NCBI RefSeq assembly: GCF_003987655.1
Contig: NZ_NGKC01000001.1
Span: 186,001 to 250,000 of the forward strand
DNA length: 64,000 bases
Reading direction: 5' to 3'
Source of the DNA: Vagococcus acidifermentans
Lineage (GTDB): Bacteria > Bacillota > Bacilli > Lactobacillales > Vagococcaceae
Of the stretch, positions 27,156 through 36,084 are shown one piece after another. Within the stretch, counting starts at the first letter, position 1, and every line of letters begins with the position of its first letter. The notes beneath the pieces were generated by a model, which ran no database searches, was not told the origin of the DNA, and saw only the letters and a program-made list of their open reading frames with translations. Made by a program: the position numbers and the translations under genes.

Positions 27156-27381
27156 TAAAGTCCAAATAGTATAATCATTGCACGTATATTGTCATTCTGA
27201 TTGCCTCTTTGTGATGAAATTCTAATAATAAAGAATATTACATATCATTTAACAAATACTTTAAAAGTATAATCGTTTGGTTCTGAAAGTATATAATGTT
27301 ATTTAGTATCTTATACAAACTAAAAACATCAATATTTTAGTGATTTTCTGAACAGAACTAAACCAAGGGGGGAAAGCCAAT

Positions 27382-27960
27382 TTGAGTCAAAAAAAAACGA
27401 ACCAGCAGCCGACCTTGCTAAAGAAGGTTGTTCAGATTGTCTGGGACATGTTTTTTTTACTGTTGCTGGTAGTTATTCTTGGAACCGCCATCATCTTTAA
27501 ATTTAGTGACAGTCCTGACAAATCTTTTTTTGGTTATCGTGTTTACAGCGTTTTAACTGATTCCATGAGGAAAACGCAAAAAGACCAAACCGGAAATTTT
27601 GATCGCGGCGACATGATCGTTGTGAAAATTACTGATTCGGATGCAATAAAAAAAGGTGATATTGTGACGTTTCTGCCATCAACTGACAATCCGGAAACCT
27701 ATTTGACACACCGTGTTGTGAAAAGAATTGAAGCGCCGTTATCAGGAGGATATGCTCACTTCATAACAAAGGGGGATGCAAATAATTTAGAGGATAACGA
27801 GATTTCTGGTGAGCAGATCATTGGAAAAGTTGTATTTGTTATTCCATTTGCCGGTCGGGTCATAGACTTTATCCGGAACAATCTCGTTATGTCGATAGTG
27901 ATTGTTGTTATTGTGATTGCGCTGTTTACTCTGATAAAAGGTTATTTTCAGGATAAATAG
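27382..27960 (+). CDS. sipW: SipW-type (ER-type) signal peptidase I
   Basis: This 192-residue membrane peptidase has transmembrane helices at residues ~20-40 and 165-188. The catalytic Ser is in LTDSMRKTQ, and a His replaces the usual Lys (YLTHRVVKRIE), which is the mark of the ER-type SipW enzymes that process TasA/camelysin-like proteins. The start is a TTG after GGGGGGAAA. The likely substrates are the two TasA-like proteins that follow. An A9 run (27389-27397) lies in the first codons. A broken copy lies at 17.0 kb. Confidence 0.9.
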   Translation: MSQKKTNQQPTLLKKVVQIVWDMFFLLLLVVILGTAIIFKFSDSPDKSFFGYRVYSVLTDSMRKTQKDQTGNFDRGDMIVVKITDSDAIKKGDIVTFLPSTDNPETYLTHRVVKRIEAPLSGGYAHFITKGDANNLEDNEISGEQIIGKVVFVIPFAGRVIDFIRNNLVMSIVIVVIVIALFTLIKGYFQDK

Positions 27961-28048
27961 CTATTAAGCGGTATAGCCTTACTCTAATGAAAGGGGTTTT
28001 ACGCGAGTAAGATTATATAAAAAATATTTTCTACGAGGTAGTGTTAGT

Positions 28049-29023
28049 ATGACTAACAACAGAAAAAGTAAAAAGCGTATGCTTGGCATTACGCTGGCGT
28101 TAGCTGCAGTGTTGATTTTGGCTGCAACATTTGCCTGGTTCACGTCAACCGACAAAGTAGAGAACAAGTTCAAAACAGGTGCTTTGCCGGACGGCTCTGT
28201 GAAGATCGTCGAGGACTTTCCTGACGAACCTTTAATGCCGGGAATTGCAGTCAAGAAAGAAGTTGGGGTACTAAGTAACAGTAATGTACCAGTATTGGTC
28301 CGTTTGACTTTTGATGAGGCATTACAAAAAATGATAGCTGACGGCAATGTGCTTGAGCAAACATTGCTTGATGCAAAAAGCACAGATTCTAAACATGTGC
28401 CGGTACCAGCTATTGATTACGCCTCAGCTGGGTATTCAGATCCAACTACACTTGCTGGCACTGGTATCACTTCTGTTGAAGGAGTACCAGCTGGTCTGAC
28501 TCTTTTAGGTAAGAAGACAATCGGTGACCAATATGAACTGGCTATTTTCCGTGAAGAAGACGGCAAATTCTTTAAGAACACAGCTGAATTCGAACTGGAA
28601 AACGGCGTGCTGACTGTTTCTAATATCAAATATGCTTATTACACACGCGGTACAGAAAACACAGTGGCTTGGACAGTTGCAAGACCAGCAGCGGCTGATA
28701 CCGTCAAATCACAACTTGATGATAAGATCCTATTGGGCTACTCTGCAGATGTGAATGCAGCTCAGCCGGAAGCTGACAAATGGGCCTATGAGCCTGAAAC
28801 AGGTTACTTCTACTTCATTGGTAAATTGGCTCCAGGTGCAATGACACCGGAAATCCTGACTACTGTTAAGCTAGATGGTTCAGCAGATAACACTTACCAG
28901 TTGATGGACTACCAGTTGGATGTTAAGATCGAAGCTCTGCAAGCGACGAAAGAAGCAGTTGAAGATGGCGGCTTCGCTGGTATGTCTGATGCAATCAAAG
29001 CTGCGTTGCTAGCTGTTCTGTAA
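28049..29023 (+). CDS. TasA/camelysin-like SipW-dependent exported protein
   Basis: The N-terminus has the long SipW-type signal: basic residues, ITLALAAVLILAATFAWFTSTD, then VENKFKTG. The SxDxxxNxFxTG pattern after the signal is typical of camelysin/TasA-like proteins. The ~290-residue mature part is beta-rich, with GTENTVAWTVARP and YFYFIGKLAPGAMTPEILTTVKLDG; the second element recurs in the protein at 29.85 kb. In B. subtilis, TasA forms biofilm fibres after SipW cleavage, so a fibre or surface-layer subunit is the best inference. It is second in the sipW operon. Confidence 0.85.
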   Translation: MTNNRKSKKRMLGITLALAAVLILAATFAWFTSTDKVENKFKTGALPDGSVKIVEDFPDEPLMPGIAVKKEVGVLSNSNVPVLVRLTFDEALQKMIADGNVLEQTLLDAKSTDSKHVPVPAIDYASAGYSDPTTLAGTGITSVEGVPAGLTLLGKKTIGDQYELAIFREEDGKFFKNTAEFELENGVLTVSNIKYAYYTRGTENTVAWTVARPAAADTVKSQLDDKILLGYSADVNAAQPEADKWAYEPETGYFYFIGKLAPGAMTPEILTTVKLDGSADNTYQLMDYQLDVKIEALQATKEAVEDGGFAGMSDAIKAALLAVL

Positions 29024-29074
29024 TTTGACCCGATACTCATCTCAAGCTGCGCTTAGAAGATAGGGGTGGAAAGA

Positions 29075-29746
29075 ATGCACAAACTAAAGTCTTTGATTTT
29101 ACTAGTAATGATTATTCCCTTGTCTATTTTTATATCAGTGAAAGCAGAGGCATCGGTTCAATTACCGGACGGTTTGCTGATTGGTGATGATCAGGGAATA
29201 TCTATTACCAAAGATGGCGGTTATTTTTTCAACCTAGAGAATTTGCGGCCAGGAGATGCCATAAGTAGAAAGTTGACGATTGAAAATACGAGAGCAGAAG
29301 ATTATGATTTAGATTTAACGATTCAGCCAAATTCCAAGACTGGAAAAATTGATTTAGTTGAAGAAATCTCAATGACGATTACTATGGAAGATAAGCAGCT
29401 TTACACCGGAAATCTGTGCAGTGATGATGAGGGCAACCTTGTCAAAAGACGCACTATAGATTTCGGGACGATTAAATCGGGCGACAAACGCATTGTCAAT
29501 ATTGATTTGCTTGTATCGCCAAACATTGATTTTTGGGATTATTATTCAGGGGAAAGCGAAGCTATCGTTGATTGGATATTCGTAGCCAGATCCGATGAAG
29601 AATCCCCGGGAACCAGTACGCCCGGTAAAACGGGACTGCTTCCTCAAACAGGTGAAGAACGGGCAAAGCTTTATTTACTGCTTGCGGTCATGTTTTTATT
29701 GGCTGCCGCTCTGATTTATCGACAGATGCTTAAAGAAAGTCCTTAA
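29075..29746 (+). CDS. LPXTG-anchored surface protein of the sipW operon
   Basis: This 223-residue protein has a signal peptide at residues 1-27, a single beta-rich domain (LRPGDAISRKLTIENTRAEDYDLDLTIQP) resembling the beta-sandwich of TasA-like partners, and a sorting signal GLLPQTGEE, a hydrophobic helix and KESP. It would be linked to peptidoglycan by sortase and could anchor the TasA-like subunits. I chose ATG 29075 over the in-frame GTG at 29066. No sortase gene is in the window. Confidence 0.85.
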   Translation: MHKLKSLILLVMIIPLSIFISVKAEASVQLPDGLLIGDDQGISITKDGGYFFNLENLRPGDAISRKLTIENTRAEDYDLDLTIQPNSKTGKIDLVEEISMTITMEDKQLYTGNLCSDDEGNLVKRRTIDFGTIKSGDKRIVNIDLLVSPNIDFWDYYSGESEAIVDWIFVARSDEESPGTSTPGKTGLLPQTGEERAKLYLLLAVMFLLAAALIYRQMLKESP

Positions 29747-29797
29747 AATCATTTGTTGATTTTAGTATAGTCAAAGATACAGGGTTTAAGAAAAAAG

Positions 29798-29828
29798 GTT
29801 GCAGCTGTTAGTTACTGACAGCTGCAAC
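29798..29828 (+). other. Strong hairpin between sipW-operon genes
   Basis: Perfect 11-bp arms, GTTGCAGCTGT and ACAGCTGCAAC, have a 9-nt loop and no T tract. It lies 21 bp before the ATG at 29850. It could stabilise mRNA or tune expression of the second TasA-like gene. Confidence 0.55.
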
Positions 29829-29849
29829 AATTGTAAGTGAGGTGTGACA

Positions 29850-30536
29850 ATGTCACATGATGAAAACGTAAAAAAAATAAAAAAAGCGTTTCATACATTG
29901 AGACAAAATATTCGTAAAAAAGGCGTGCCGTCTAGCTTTGTGGCTATCCTGGTCATCCTCTTTGTTTCTGTTTGTGCCCTAGCGTGGTTCTCAACTACTG
30001 ATGCGAAAAGTAATCGCTTCAAAACCGGTCAATATGAGTTCAATGTCGATTTGGTTGACGAGTTTTCACCTCAGACTGAAGTGACACCTGACCAGGAGAT
30101 TTCAAAGGTTGTCAGTGCAGTCAATACAGGTAAAATGGATGCTTTCGTGCGCGTCATGGTATTTCCTGTAGCGCTCAAAGATAACGATCTAGATGAAGAA
30201 TCAGAACCAATGGAAGTTAATCTGGATGAGCATATTAACTTTGTTGGCGGGAATCCGTCAAAATGGCAAGCAGGAGGCGACGGGTACTATTATTATCTGG
30301 GCAAATTAGCTCCTGGAGAAACAGCACCGAATCTCTTTGATAAGGTGACGTTAACCTTGCCGGCAAATCAGAAAGAATATGAAGATGCAAAGCTGGACAT
30401 CATTGTGAAGACAGAAGCAGTTGATGTCTTTAAGTGGAATTACCGGTTGTCCTGGTGGGGCAGTGACACGCCGCCGGATGCCGGCAACCCAGACCATCAG
30501 AAGGTTGATGAAATTTTGTCTCAGCTCGCCAAATAA
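29850..30536 (+). CDS. Second TasA/camelysin-like SipW-dependent protein
   Basis: This 228-residue protein has a long basic N-terminus, a hydrophobic signal (SSFVAILVILFVSVCALAWF) and the post-signal pattern STTDAKSNRFKTGQYEFNVDLVDEF, as in camelysin/TasA-like proteins. It shares YYYYLGKLAPGETAPNLFDKVTL with the protein at 28.0 kb. The C-terminus has no anchor. It is probably a minor fibre subunit or assembly partner processed by the nearby SipW. The ATG at 29850 is preferred over a GTG two codons earlier. Confidence 0.83.
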   Translation: MSHDENVKKIKKAFHTLRQNIRKKGVPSSFVAILVILFVSVCALAWFSTTDAKSNRFKTGQYEFNVDLVDEFSPQTEVTPDQEISKVVSAVNTGKMDAFVRVMVFPVALKDNDLDEESEPMEVNLDEHINFVGGNPSKWQAGGDGYYYYLGKLAPGETAPNLFDKVTLTLPANQKEYEDAKLDIIVKTEAVDVFKWNYRLSWWGSDTPPDAGNPDHQKVDEILSQLAK

Positions 30537-30553
30537 AAGAAAGGAGACACGTT

Positions 30554-33500
30554 TTGGGGAAATCAACGATTAAACACAAAATAGTAACGTTAGTTATGCC
30601 CATGCTGCTCTTTCTTAATGGGGCGGGCATAAACGGCTTGATTGAGCCGACAATTGCTTCGGCGGAATCAGTCGAACAGTCGCAGTCTTCCGAAGTCAGC
30701 TCTTCCAGCCAGACAATAGTATCTGAAGAGAATACATTGCCTGCTGAAGAAATTGTAACAGAAGAAACAAACGGAAACAGTTCGGAAGATATGACACTAA
30801 AGACAACTGAAAGCAGTTCTTCAGAAGAATTAGAGAAGGAAAAAGACAAACGAGTGTTGCCTAATCTGGCGCCTTTTTCTCCCGGCGTCGGAGATAATCC
30901 TGCATGGACACCTGACTTGCAGTCGATTATCAAGTTTGATGATGCCCAGACTAACTACCTAGGCGGTATCGCATTGGATGCGGCGGGGAAGGTTTGGAGC
31001 TGGGGTTACAATGCTTACGGAATGTTGGGGACGGGCGAAAAAGTGGGAGCCTATGCCGGCGGAATGAGACGTCTGGATTATTTTGTGAAAAATGATATCA
31101 CTATTAGGACGATTGAAGCAGGTTACCATACGAACTATGCGATCGACACGAACGGTGTTGTTTATGCGTGGGGCAGAGGTCTCGAAGGACAGATGGGTAA
31201 TGGAACAACAAGTGTTACTGGGGGAACAAACAATATTCTACCTGTTGTTGTGTCGTCATTAACAGGGAAAAATATCGTTAAGATTTCTACCGGTATTGAA
31301 GCAGCGAGTTGTACCTATGCCATGGATGATCAAGGGAAGGTTTATGCCTGGGGATATGCTGATGGTTATAGAATCCCAGACAAACCCGTTTCGGGGCAGT
31401 ATGTGTCTGAGGCATTTGAAATACCACAGTTATCAGAGCTGGATATCCTTGACTTTGATTTAGGAAATAAACATGGTATTCTCCTTGATAAGCAAGGTCG
31501 TGTTTATACATGGGGGAACAACTCTCATGGTCAACTCGGACATGGGACCTCGCTAGCGACCCATGAAAAATATCCAAAAGAAGTTGAATTTTTTAAAGAC
31601 AAACCGGTTGTACAAGTTTCTGCGAGCTATGAAAGTAACTTGGCACTGACAGCTGATGGGAAGGCTTATCAATGGGGTCAGATTTATAAAACATCTGCCC
31701 CGAAAAACATCACCACACCTGAAGAAGTGCAAATAGACATTAGTTCAGCCGGTTATACTCCTGAGATAGCCTCGGTTACTGCTGGGAGAATGGTCAATTA
31801 TTTTACTGATACAAATGGCAGGGTTTGGAGCTGGGGGTACAACACTTATTACAGTTGGGGGACTGATGGTCCTCTCTCGGATAAACACAATAAATATGTT
31901 GCTGTTGCCACTCAAATGCCAAAGACATTAGGAGATGGCGATACACAAAATATTGGAGTAGGAAACTGGCCCAAAGCTCCTGTATTTGAAGGGTATGATT
32001 GGAGAGAAACTAATAGGGCATTTAATAATTACAAGAAGCATGGTCAGTGGACTTCGATTGGAGCAGACGCGGTAACGATGGGGCTGCATCCATCTATATA
32101 TGATAAGAAGTATTGTAAGACAGACAAAGAACCAACAGGGAACTCTCACGATAAAGTTTATCTGCTTGATAAGGAAGGTAACCGGTTGGTATATGTCATC
32201 AATAAAGGGATCGATGGTAAGTATCAGGGCAACTACTATGTTTCAGACTTTGTTCCAGTTGAAATAGAGAAAGACGTTGACGGAAAAAAAGTAAAAGAAA
32301 CAGTGAAAGAGTGGTTGTATAATGACAGTTGGGCGGTCATGCGTGATGATCAAAAACTCCCTGATAACGTCTCAAAGCAAACCAGTGTACCTGCTATCAA
32401 AGAGTCGGAAAAAGGCTGGATTGGATTGGCGGTTGATTTGGAGAATTTTGATTTCACAGGTAATCAATTGAATGAAATGCCTTTTGTTAAAAGTATCGAT
32501 ACTTATCAGTCATCTACATTATTCCTTGATCCGTCCGGTAACTTGTACAAAACAGGTCTTGATGGATCTGGTGCAGTTGCATGGGGATGGGATTATTCAG
32601 TTTATGAATATGGTACAGCAGGTAATAATGCTGAATATGGTTTGTATAATATGTATACTTATGAGGTCATGTTTATGCGTGGTGCGCCTCAGGTGTTTCC
32701 GACAGAGGTTGAAATCGATGCTCCAAAAGAGAAAAATTACCTATCTGAGGAAAAAGAAGAAAAAGTTTCTGTTAAAATCACCATAAATGCAAGTAGGGAC
32801 GAGCAGTTGAATTTGGACATAGAGCCTGAATTGAAAGAAGCTAAGTATGTCGTTATCCCTTATGATGCTGAAGATGAGAATGTGTCGATTACGGAACCAA
32901 CGAAAGAAGAGTTTTTCGCGGCATATGCTAATGAAAAATATAAGAAAGGCGACTACATAGTAAACCATCCTGAGTGGACTGATCCACAAAAAGTTGGAAC
33001 AGAGCCAACTAAATTGGAAGATGATAGTGTGACGATTGATGATAATTCAGTCGTTTGGGTCTTTACGGAAACTTTAACATATACTCAGCTTCAACCTCAG
33101 GTCGCTCGACGTGTGTTTGATAACTTTTACACTGATGTGGATGTAACGCATAAAGGGGAAGAATTCCAAAATCCTAAACAGCTACTGTACCAGCCGACAA
33201 AAGAGAATGTGACGAAGTTGACAAAAGATGATAAACCGACGCTGATGGGAATGCCATTGGATATCAACGGAAAAGTCATTGGTACGGCAGAAAATCCGCC
33301 AACGTTCAATTATGACAAAGTGAAAATCGCTCGTTTCGACGATGAAAAATTGCCGGACCATATTTTGAACAATGTAGCTAACAAAGAGGCATTAAGCGAA
33401 AAGTTGCGCACAGATATGCTGGCTAAATACAAAGCAGAGTATGAGGCCGCAGGCAATACTTGGAATGATGATGTTGAAAAGCAGTGGAATGACTGGGTCG

Positions 33501-34453
33501 ATACGTGGTTTGATGCGTGGTTTGAAACAGAATGGCTAGTCAGCTTCAGCAAATCATGGCGCTGGCATACGCCGCAGGATGAAGAAAAAACAGTTACTTT
33601 AGATGATTTATCTGTTTTGGACGATCCGAATGTGACAAACCCTAAAGTCAAACCGGCAGTCACTCATACGTTTTATTATGAGAAAGACAAGGCTTGGTAT
33701 GCACAGGTACATTATCTAGGAGTAAATCAGGAAGGTAATAAGATTGATTCGTTTACGATGGCTTCTGAAGAGGTCTTAAAAGGAGTCGCGTATAAACGGC
33801 TACCGCCGGACTTGCTGGCTAAAGAGAATTTAATAGCGATAGAATTCAAAGAACAGCCGGGCAAACCGCCGACAGCCTTTCCGATAGATGTGTCCGGTGC
33901 ACAGGAATTAGGTGCCAACGGCGAAGCCGAGTTCACCATTCCTGAGTCAGCAGCTGAAAATACCGAGCTGACGATCATCTATATTTACATGCCGTCATAT
34001 ATGCATGTCAATGTGCGTCAGGTGATTCTGGAACCGAATGCGCTTCTTAGAGAGCCGAGCTATGGCTTCTTTATAGTCAATACTGCGAAGACAACAGACT
34101 GGACAGACATCGGCTCTTCACGCAACGTGACAGCCAACAGCGGCCGCGAGCTGCAAGATGTTAAGTTTGCTAGTTACAAATTTAGGAAAGAGAATAAATA
34201 TTATGGGTTGACTCTTGGCTGGATCACACCGCAATACTATCAGTACGAAGGCTATATTGCCACGAAAGAAAATGTGCTACATAACGCTGCGGACCGTAAT
34301 CCATCACCGAAGATTCATTTAGACTACAATGACGAAAATTCATATTGGGTTACCATTTATTTAAAACCGACGGTCACGAATCCGGGCAACTATTCATGGG
34401 ATGAAGCTGCCAACAAGTTTGGTACCATCAGACCTGATTTAGGCGGTCGCTAA
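30554..34453 (+). CDS. Large secreted RCC1-repeat protein
   Basis: This 1299-residue protein starts at TTG with AAGGAG 8 nt upstream. A Sec signal peptide ends near ASAES, followed by a Ser/Glu-rich linker. Residues ~130-440 contain RCC1-type propeller repeats (GVVYAWGRGLEGQMGNGT, GKVYAWGYADG, GRVYTWGNNSHGQLGHGT, GKAYQWGQIY, GRVWSWGYN). The C-terminal ~600 residues are beta-rich modules with a Trp-rich stretch (WNDDVEKQWNDWVDTWFDAW). There is no LPXTG or WxL anchor. It is the last gene of the sipW operon and may be a tip adhesin or matrix protein. A fragment of a second copy lies at 25.7 kb. Confidence 0.88.
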   Translation: MGKSTIKHKIVTLVMPMLLFLNGAGINGLIEPTIASAESVEQSQSSEVSSSSQTIVSEENTLPAEEIVTEETNGNSSEDMTLKTTESSSSEELEKEKDKRVLPNLAPFSPGVGDNPAWTPDLQSIIKFDDAQTNYLGGIALDAAGKVWSWGYNAYGMLGTGEKVGAYAGGMRRLDYFVKNDITIRTIEAGYHTNYAIDTNGVVYAWGRGLEGQMGNGTTSVTGGTNNILPVVVSSLTGKNIVKISTGIEAASCTYAMDDQGKVYAWGYADGYRIPDKPVSGQYVSEAFEIPQLSELDILDFDLGNKHGILLDKQGRVYTWGNNSHGQLGHGTSLATHEKYPKEVEFFKDKPVVQVSASYESNLALTADGKAYQWGQIYKTSAPKNITTPEEVQIDISSAGYTPEIASVTAGRMVNYFTDTNGRVWSWGYNTYYSWGTDGPLSDKHNKYVAVATQMPKTLGDGDTQNIGVGNWPKAPVFEGYDWRETNRAFNNYKKHGQWTSIGADAVTMGLHPSIYDKKYCKTDKEPTGNSHDKVYLLDKEGNRLVYVINKGIDGKYQGNYYVSDFVPVEIEKDVDGKKVKETVKEWLYNDSWAVMRDDQKLPDNVSKQTSVPAIKESEKGWIGLAVDLENFDFTGNQLNEMPFVKSIDTYQSSTLFLDPSGNLYKTGLDGSGAVAWGWDYSVYEYGTAGNNAEYGLYNMYTYEVMFMRGAPQVFPTEVEIDAPKEKNYLSEEKEEKVSVKITINASRDEQLNLDIEPELKEAKYVVIPYDAEDENVSITEPTKEEFFAAYANEKYKKGDYIVNHPEWTDPQKVGTEPTKLEDDSVTIDDNSVVWVFTETLTYTQLQPQVARRVFDNFYTDVDVTHKGEEFQNPKQLLYQPTKENVTKLTKDDKPTLMGMPLDINGKVIGTAENPPTFNYDKVKIARFDDEKLPDHILNNVANKEALSEKLRTDMLAKYKAEYEAAGNTWNDDVEKQWNDWVDTWFDAWFETEWLVSFSKSWRWHTPQDEEKTVTLDDLSVLDDPNVTNPKVKPAVTHTFYYEKDKAWYAQVHYLGVNQEGNKIDSFTMASEEVLKGVAYKRLPPDLLAKENLIAIEFKEQPGKPPTAFPIDVSGAQELGANGEAEFTIPESAAENTELTIIYIYMPSYMHVNVRQVILEPNALLREPSYGFFIVNTAKTTDWTDIGSSRNVTANSGRELQDVKFASYKFRKENKYYGLTLGWITPQYYQYEGYIATKENVLHNAADRNPSPKIHLDYNDENSYWVTIYLKPTVTNPGNYSWDEAANKFGTIRPDLGGR

Positions 34454-34510
34454 AGCTATAAAGAATTCGTTTCTTGTATGATGCTTTACATGGCAAAAAA
34501 GTGAATTACG

Positions 34511-34542
34511 TAGTGCCATATCATAATTATGATGTGGCACTA
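34511..34542 (+). terminator. Terminator after the RCC1 gene
   Basis: Near-perfect 14-bp arms, TAGTGCCATATCAT / ATGATGTGGCACTA, have a 4-nt loop and are followed by T10. Confidence 0.85.
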
Positions 34543-34559
34543 TTTTTTTTTGCTGAAAA

Positions 34560-34599
34560 ATCATAGCATACTGGCAGCGTGAAGCCAGTATGCTATGAT
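34560..34599. repeat. Perfect 16-bp inverted repeat before fetA
   Basis: ATCATAGCATACTGGC (34560-34575) and GCCAGTATGCTATGAT (34584-34599) are separated by 8 nt. There is no T tract on either side. It lies 35 bp before fetA and could be an operator or an RNA hairpin in the leader. Confidence 0.6.
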
Positions 34600-34634
34600 A
34601 GAAGCAACAAATAACAATTTAGAGACAGGAGTGA

Positions 34635-35300
34635 ATGAGGCGGATGGCATTATTGACATTGGAAAGTGTCGGCTTTGAGTCGGACAGTCAGCGAATCGTG
34701 TCTGATGTCGATTTAGTGATAGAAACAGGGGAGTTTGTGACCATTACCGGCCCCTCCGGCAGCGGGAAGAGTACGTTGTTGAAACTGCTGGCCAGTCTTT
34801 TGACCCCGACTGGCGGTATGATTTGCTATCAGGGAAAGGATATTGAGACGCTGTCGCCGATGTTATATCGCCGGGAAGTTTCCTATTGTTTTCAGCAGCC
34901 GGACTTGTTTGGACTAACGGTGCGGGACAATTTGCGCTTCCCTTTTGAGATTCGTCAGGCCGATTTTTCAGAGGAGCAAGCAATCCGCAAGCTGCAAGAA
35001 GTGGATTTGCCGGCAGCTTATTTGGATAAGCCGGTCACACAGCTGTCAGGCGGTGAAAAACAGCGGGTCGCGCTGATTCGTCACCTGCTGTTCCCGCCTG
35101 CGGTCTTGCTGCTGGATGAAGTGACAGCTGGTCTGGATGCTGAAAGTAAGCAGGTCGTACTGACTTTGATTCGTCGTGTGCGCGGCGGCGGGACAACAAT
35201 TGTCGCCGTCACCCATGATGCACAAGAACTGACCGAGGCTGCACGCCTGATTACGATGGAGGAAGGGAGAGTGATTCACGATGAATCAGCTGGCAGTTAA
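34635..35300 (+). CDS. fetA: FetA-type ABC exporter ATP-binding protein
   Basis: This ATPase has 221 residues: Walker A GPSGSGKST, Q-loop CFQQPDLF, signature LSGGEKQRVAL, Walker B VLLLDEVTAGLD. With the next gene it matches the E. coli FetAB (YbbL/YbbM) pair, which lowers iron load and helps resist peroxide. The start ATG follows AGGAGTGA; an ATG three codons later is possible. The 3' end overlaps fetB by 20 bp. Confidence 0.85.
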   Translation: MRRMALLTLESVGFESDSQRIVSDVDLVIETGEFVTITGPSGSGKSTLLKLLASLLTPTGGMICYQGKDIETLSPMLYRREVSYCFQQPDLFGLTVRDNLRFPFEIRQADFSEEQAIRKLQEVDLPAAYLDKPVTQLSGGEKQRVALIRHLLFPPAVLLLDEVTAGLDAESKQVVLTLIRRVRGGGTTIVAVTHDAQELTEAARLITMEEGRVIHDESAGS

Positions 35301-36042
35301 CAACGTGTCGCTGCTCTTTGCCGTCCTGCTGGTGGTTGTGGCGGTTGTCATCAGTGCGAAGGAAAAACTCGGGCTGACACGCGACATTATCTACGCAGTG
35401 GCGCGTACAGTGATTCAGCTGGTCATTGTCGGCTACATCCTGAAATATGTGTTTCAGCTGGATCATGCGGTCTTTACGCTGGCGATGTGCTTGTTTATTA
35501 TTTTCAACGCATCGCGCCAGGCTCATAAGCGCAACCCGCATACCAATAAGCAGTTCATGCACTCGTTTGTTGCGATTTTTACAAGTACGGTGATTACACT
35601 GGCGATTCTTATTTTTTCCGGATCGCTGGCCTTTATCCCGTCGCAAGTTATCCCGATTACAGGCATGATTGCCAGCAATTCTATGGTGGCGATTGGCTTG
35701 TGCTACAAACACATGCATACACAGTTTCATGACCAGAGACAGCAGGTGCTCGAAAAGCTGGCGCTTGGAGCAGATATGAAGTCGGCGGCCAGTCCTATTT
35801 TGACCGGCAGTATCCGTACAGGGATGCAGCCGACCATTGATTCGGCAAAAACCGTCGGGCTGGTCAGTCTGCCGGGGATGATGTCAGGCTTGATTTTTGC
35901 CGGTGTCGACCCGGTGCATGCCATCAAGTACCAAATCATGGTGATGTTCATGCTGCTCTCTGCAACGAGTCTGGGAGCCTTTATCGCCGGGTATCTGTCC
36001 TATAAAAACTATTTCAACGCCCGGCTGCAGCTGACAATTTAA
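35281..36042 (+). CDS. fetB: FetB-type ABC exporter permease
   Basis: This 253-residue integral membrane protein of the UPF0014/FetB family has about six to seven transmembrane helices. Conserved motifs are RTVIQLVIVGYILKYVF, IPITGMIASNSMVAIGL, and the cytoplasmic LALGADMKSAASPILTGSIRTGMQPTID followed by GLVSLPGMMSGLIFAGVDP. It pairs with the ATPase upstream. The substrate is inferred from the E. coli homologue as iron. Confidence 0.88.
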   Translation: MNQLAVNNVSLLFAVLLVVVAVVISAKEKLGLTRDIIYAVARTVIQLVIVGYILKYVFQLDHAVFTLAMCLFIIFNASRQAHKRNPHTNKQFMHSFVAIFTSTVITLAILIFSGSLAFIPSQVIPITGMIASNSMVAIGLCYKHMHTQFHDQRQQVLEKLALGADMKSAASPILTGSIRTGMQPTIDSAKTVGLVSLPGMMSGLIFAGVDPVHAIKYQIMVMFMLLSATSLGAFIAGYLSYKNYFNARLQLTI

Positions 36043-36044
36043 AA

Positions 36045-36081
36045 ACAGCCCCGGTTGCCAGATATCGGCAACCGGGGCTGT
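36045..36081. terminator. Bidirectional terminator between fetB and the oxidoreductase
   Basis: Perfect 15-bp arms (ACAGCCCCGGTTGCC and its complement) have a 7-nt loop. A T run follows on the minus strand, so it mainly ends the leftward oxidoreductase gene, but the stem lies at the convergent end of fetB as well. Confidence 0.85.
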
Positions 36082-36084
36082 CGG

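Larger units (their letters stand above)
25442..27381. other. Gene-free recombination scar with several relics
   Basis: Nearly 2 kb holds no intact gene. It contains, in order, a WrbA-like relic, the 3' tail of an RCC1-protein gene, an IS1182-type transposase remnant (minus strand), a decayed wrbA copy, and an AT-rich leader with a promoter for the sipW operon. Each is listed separately. Confidence 0.8.

Noticed and set aside
29798-29828. Intrinsic terminator inside the sipW operon
   Set aside because: The stem is strong but no T run follows on the + strand.
35251-35730. 159-codon minus-strand frame
   Set aside because: It is antisense to fetB, and its Arg/His/Asn-rich sequence is typical of a shadow frame.
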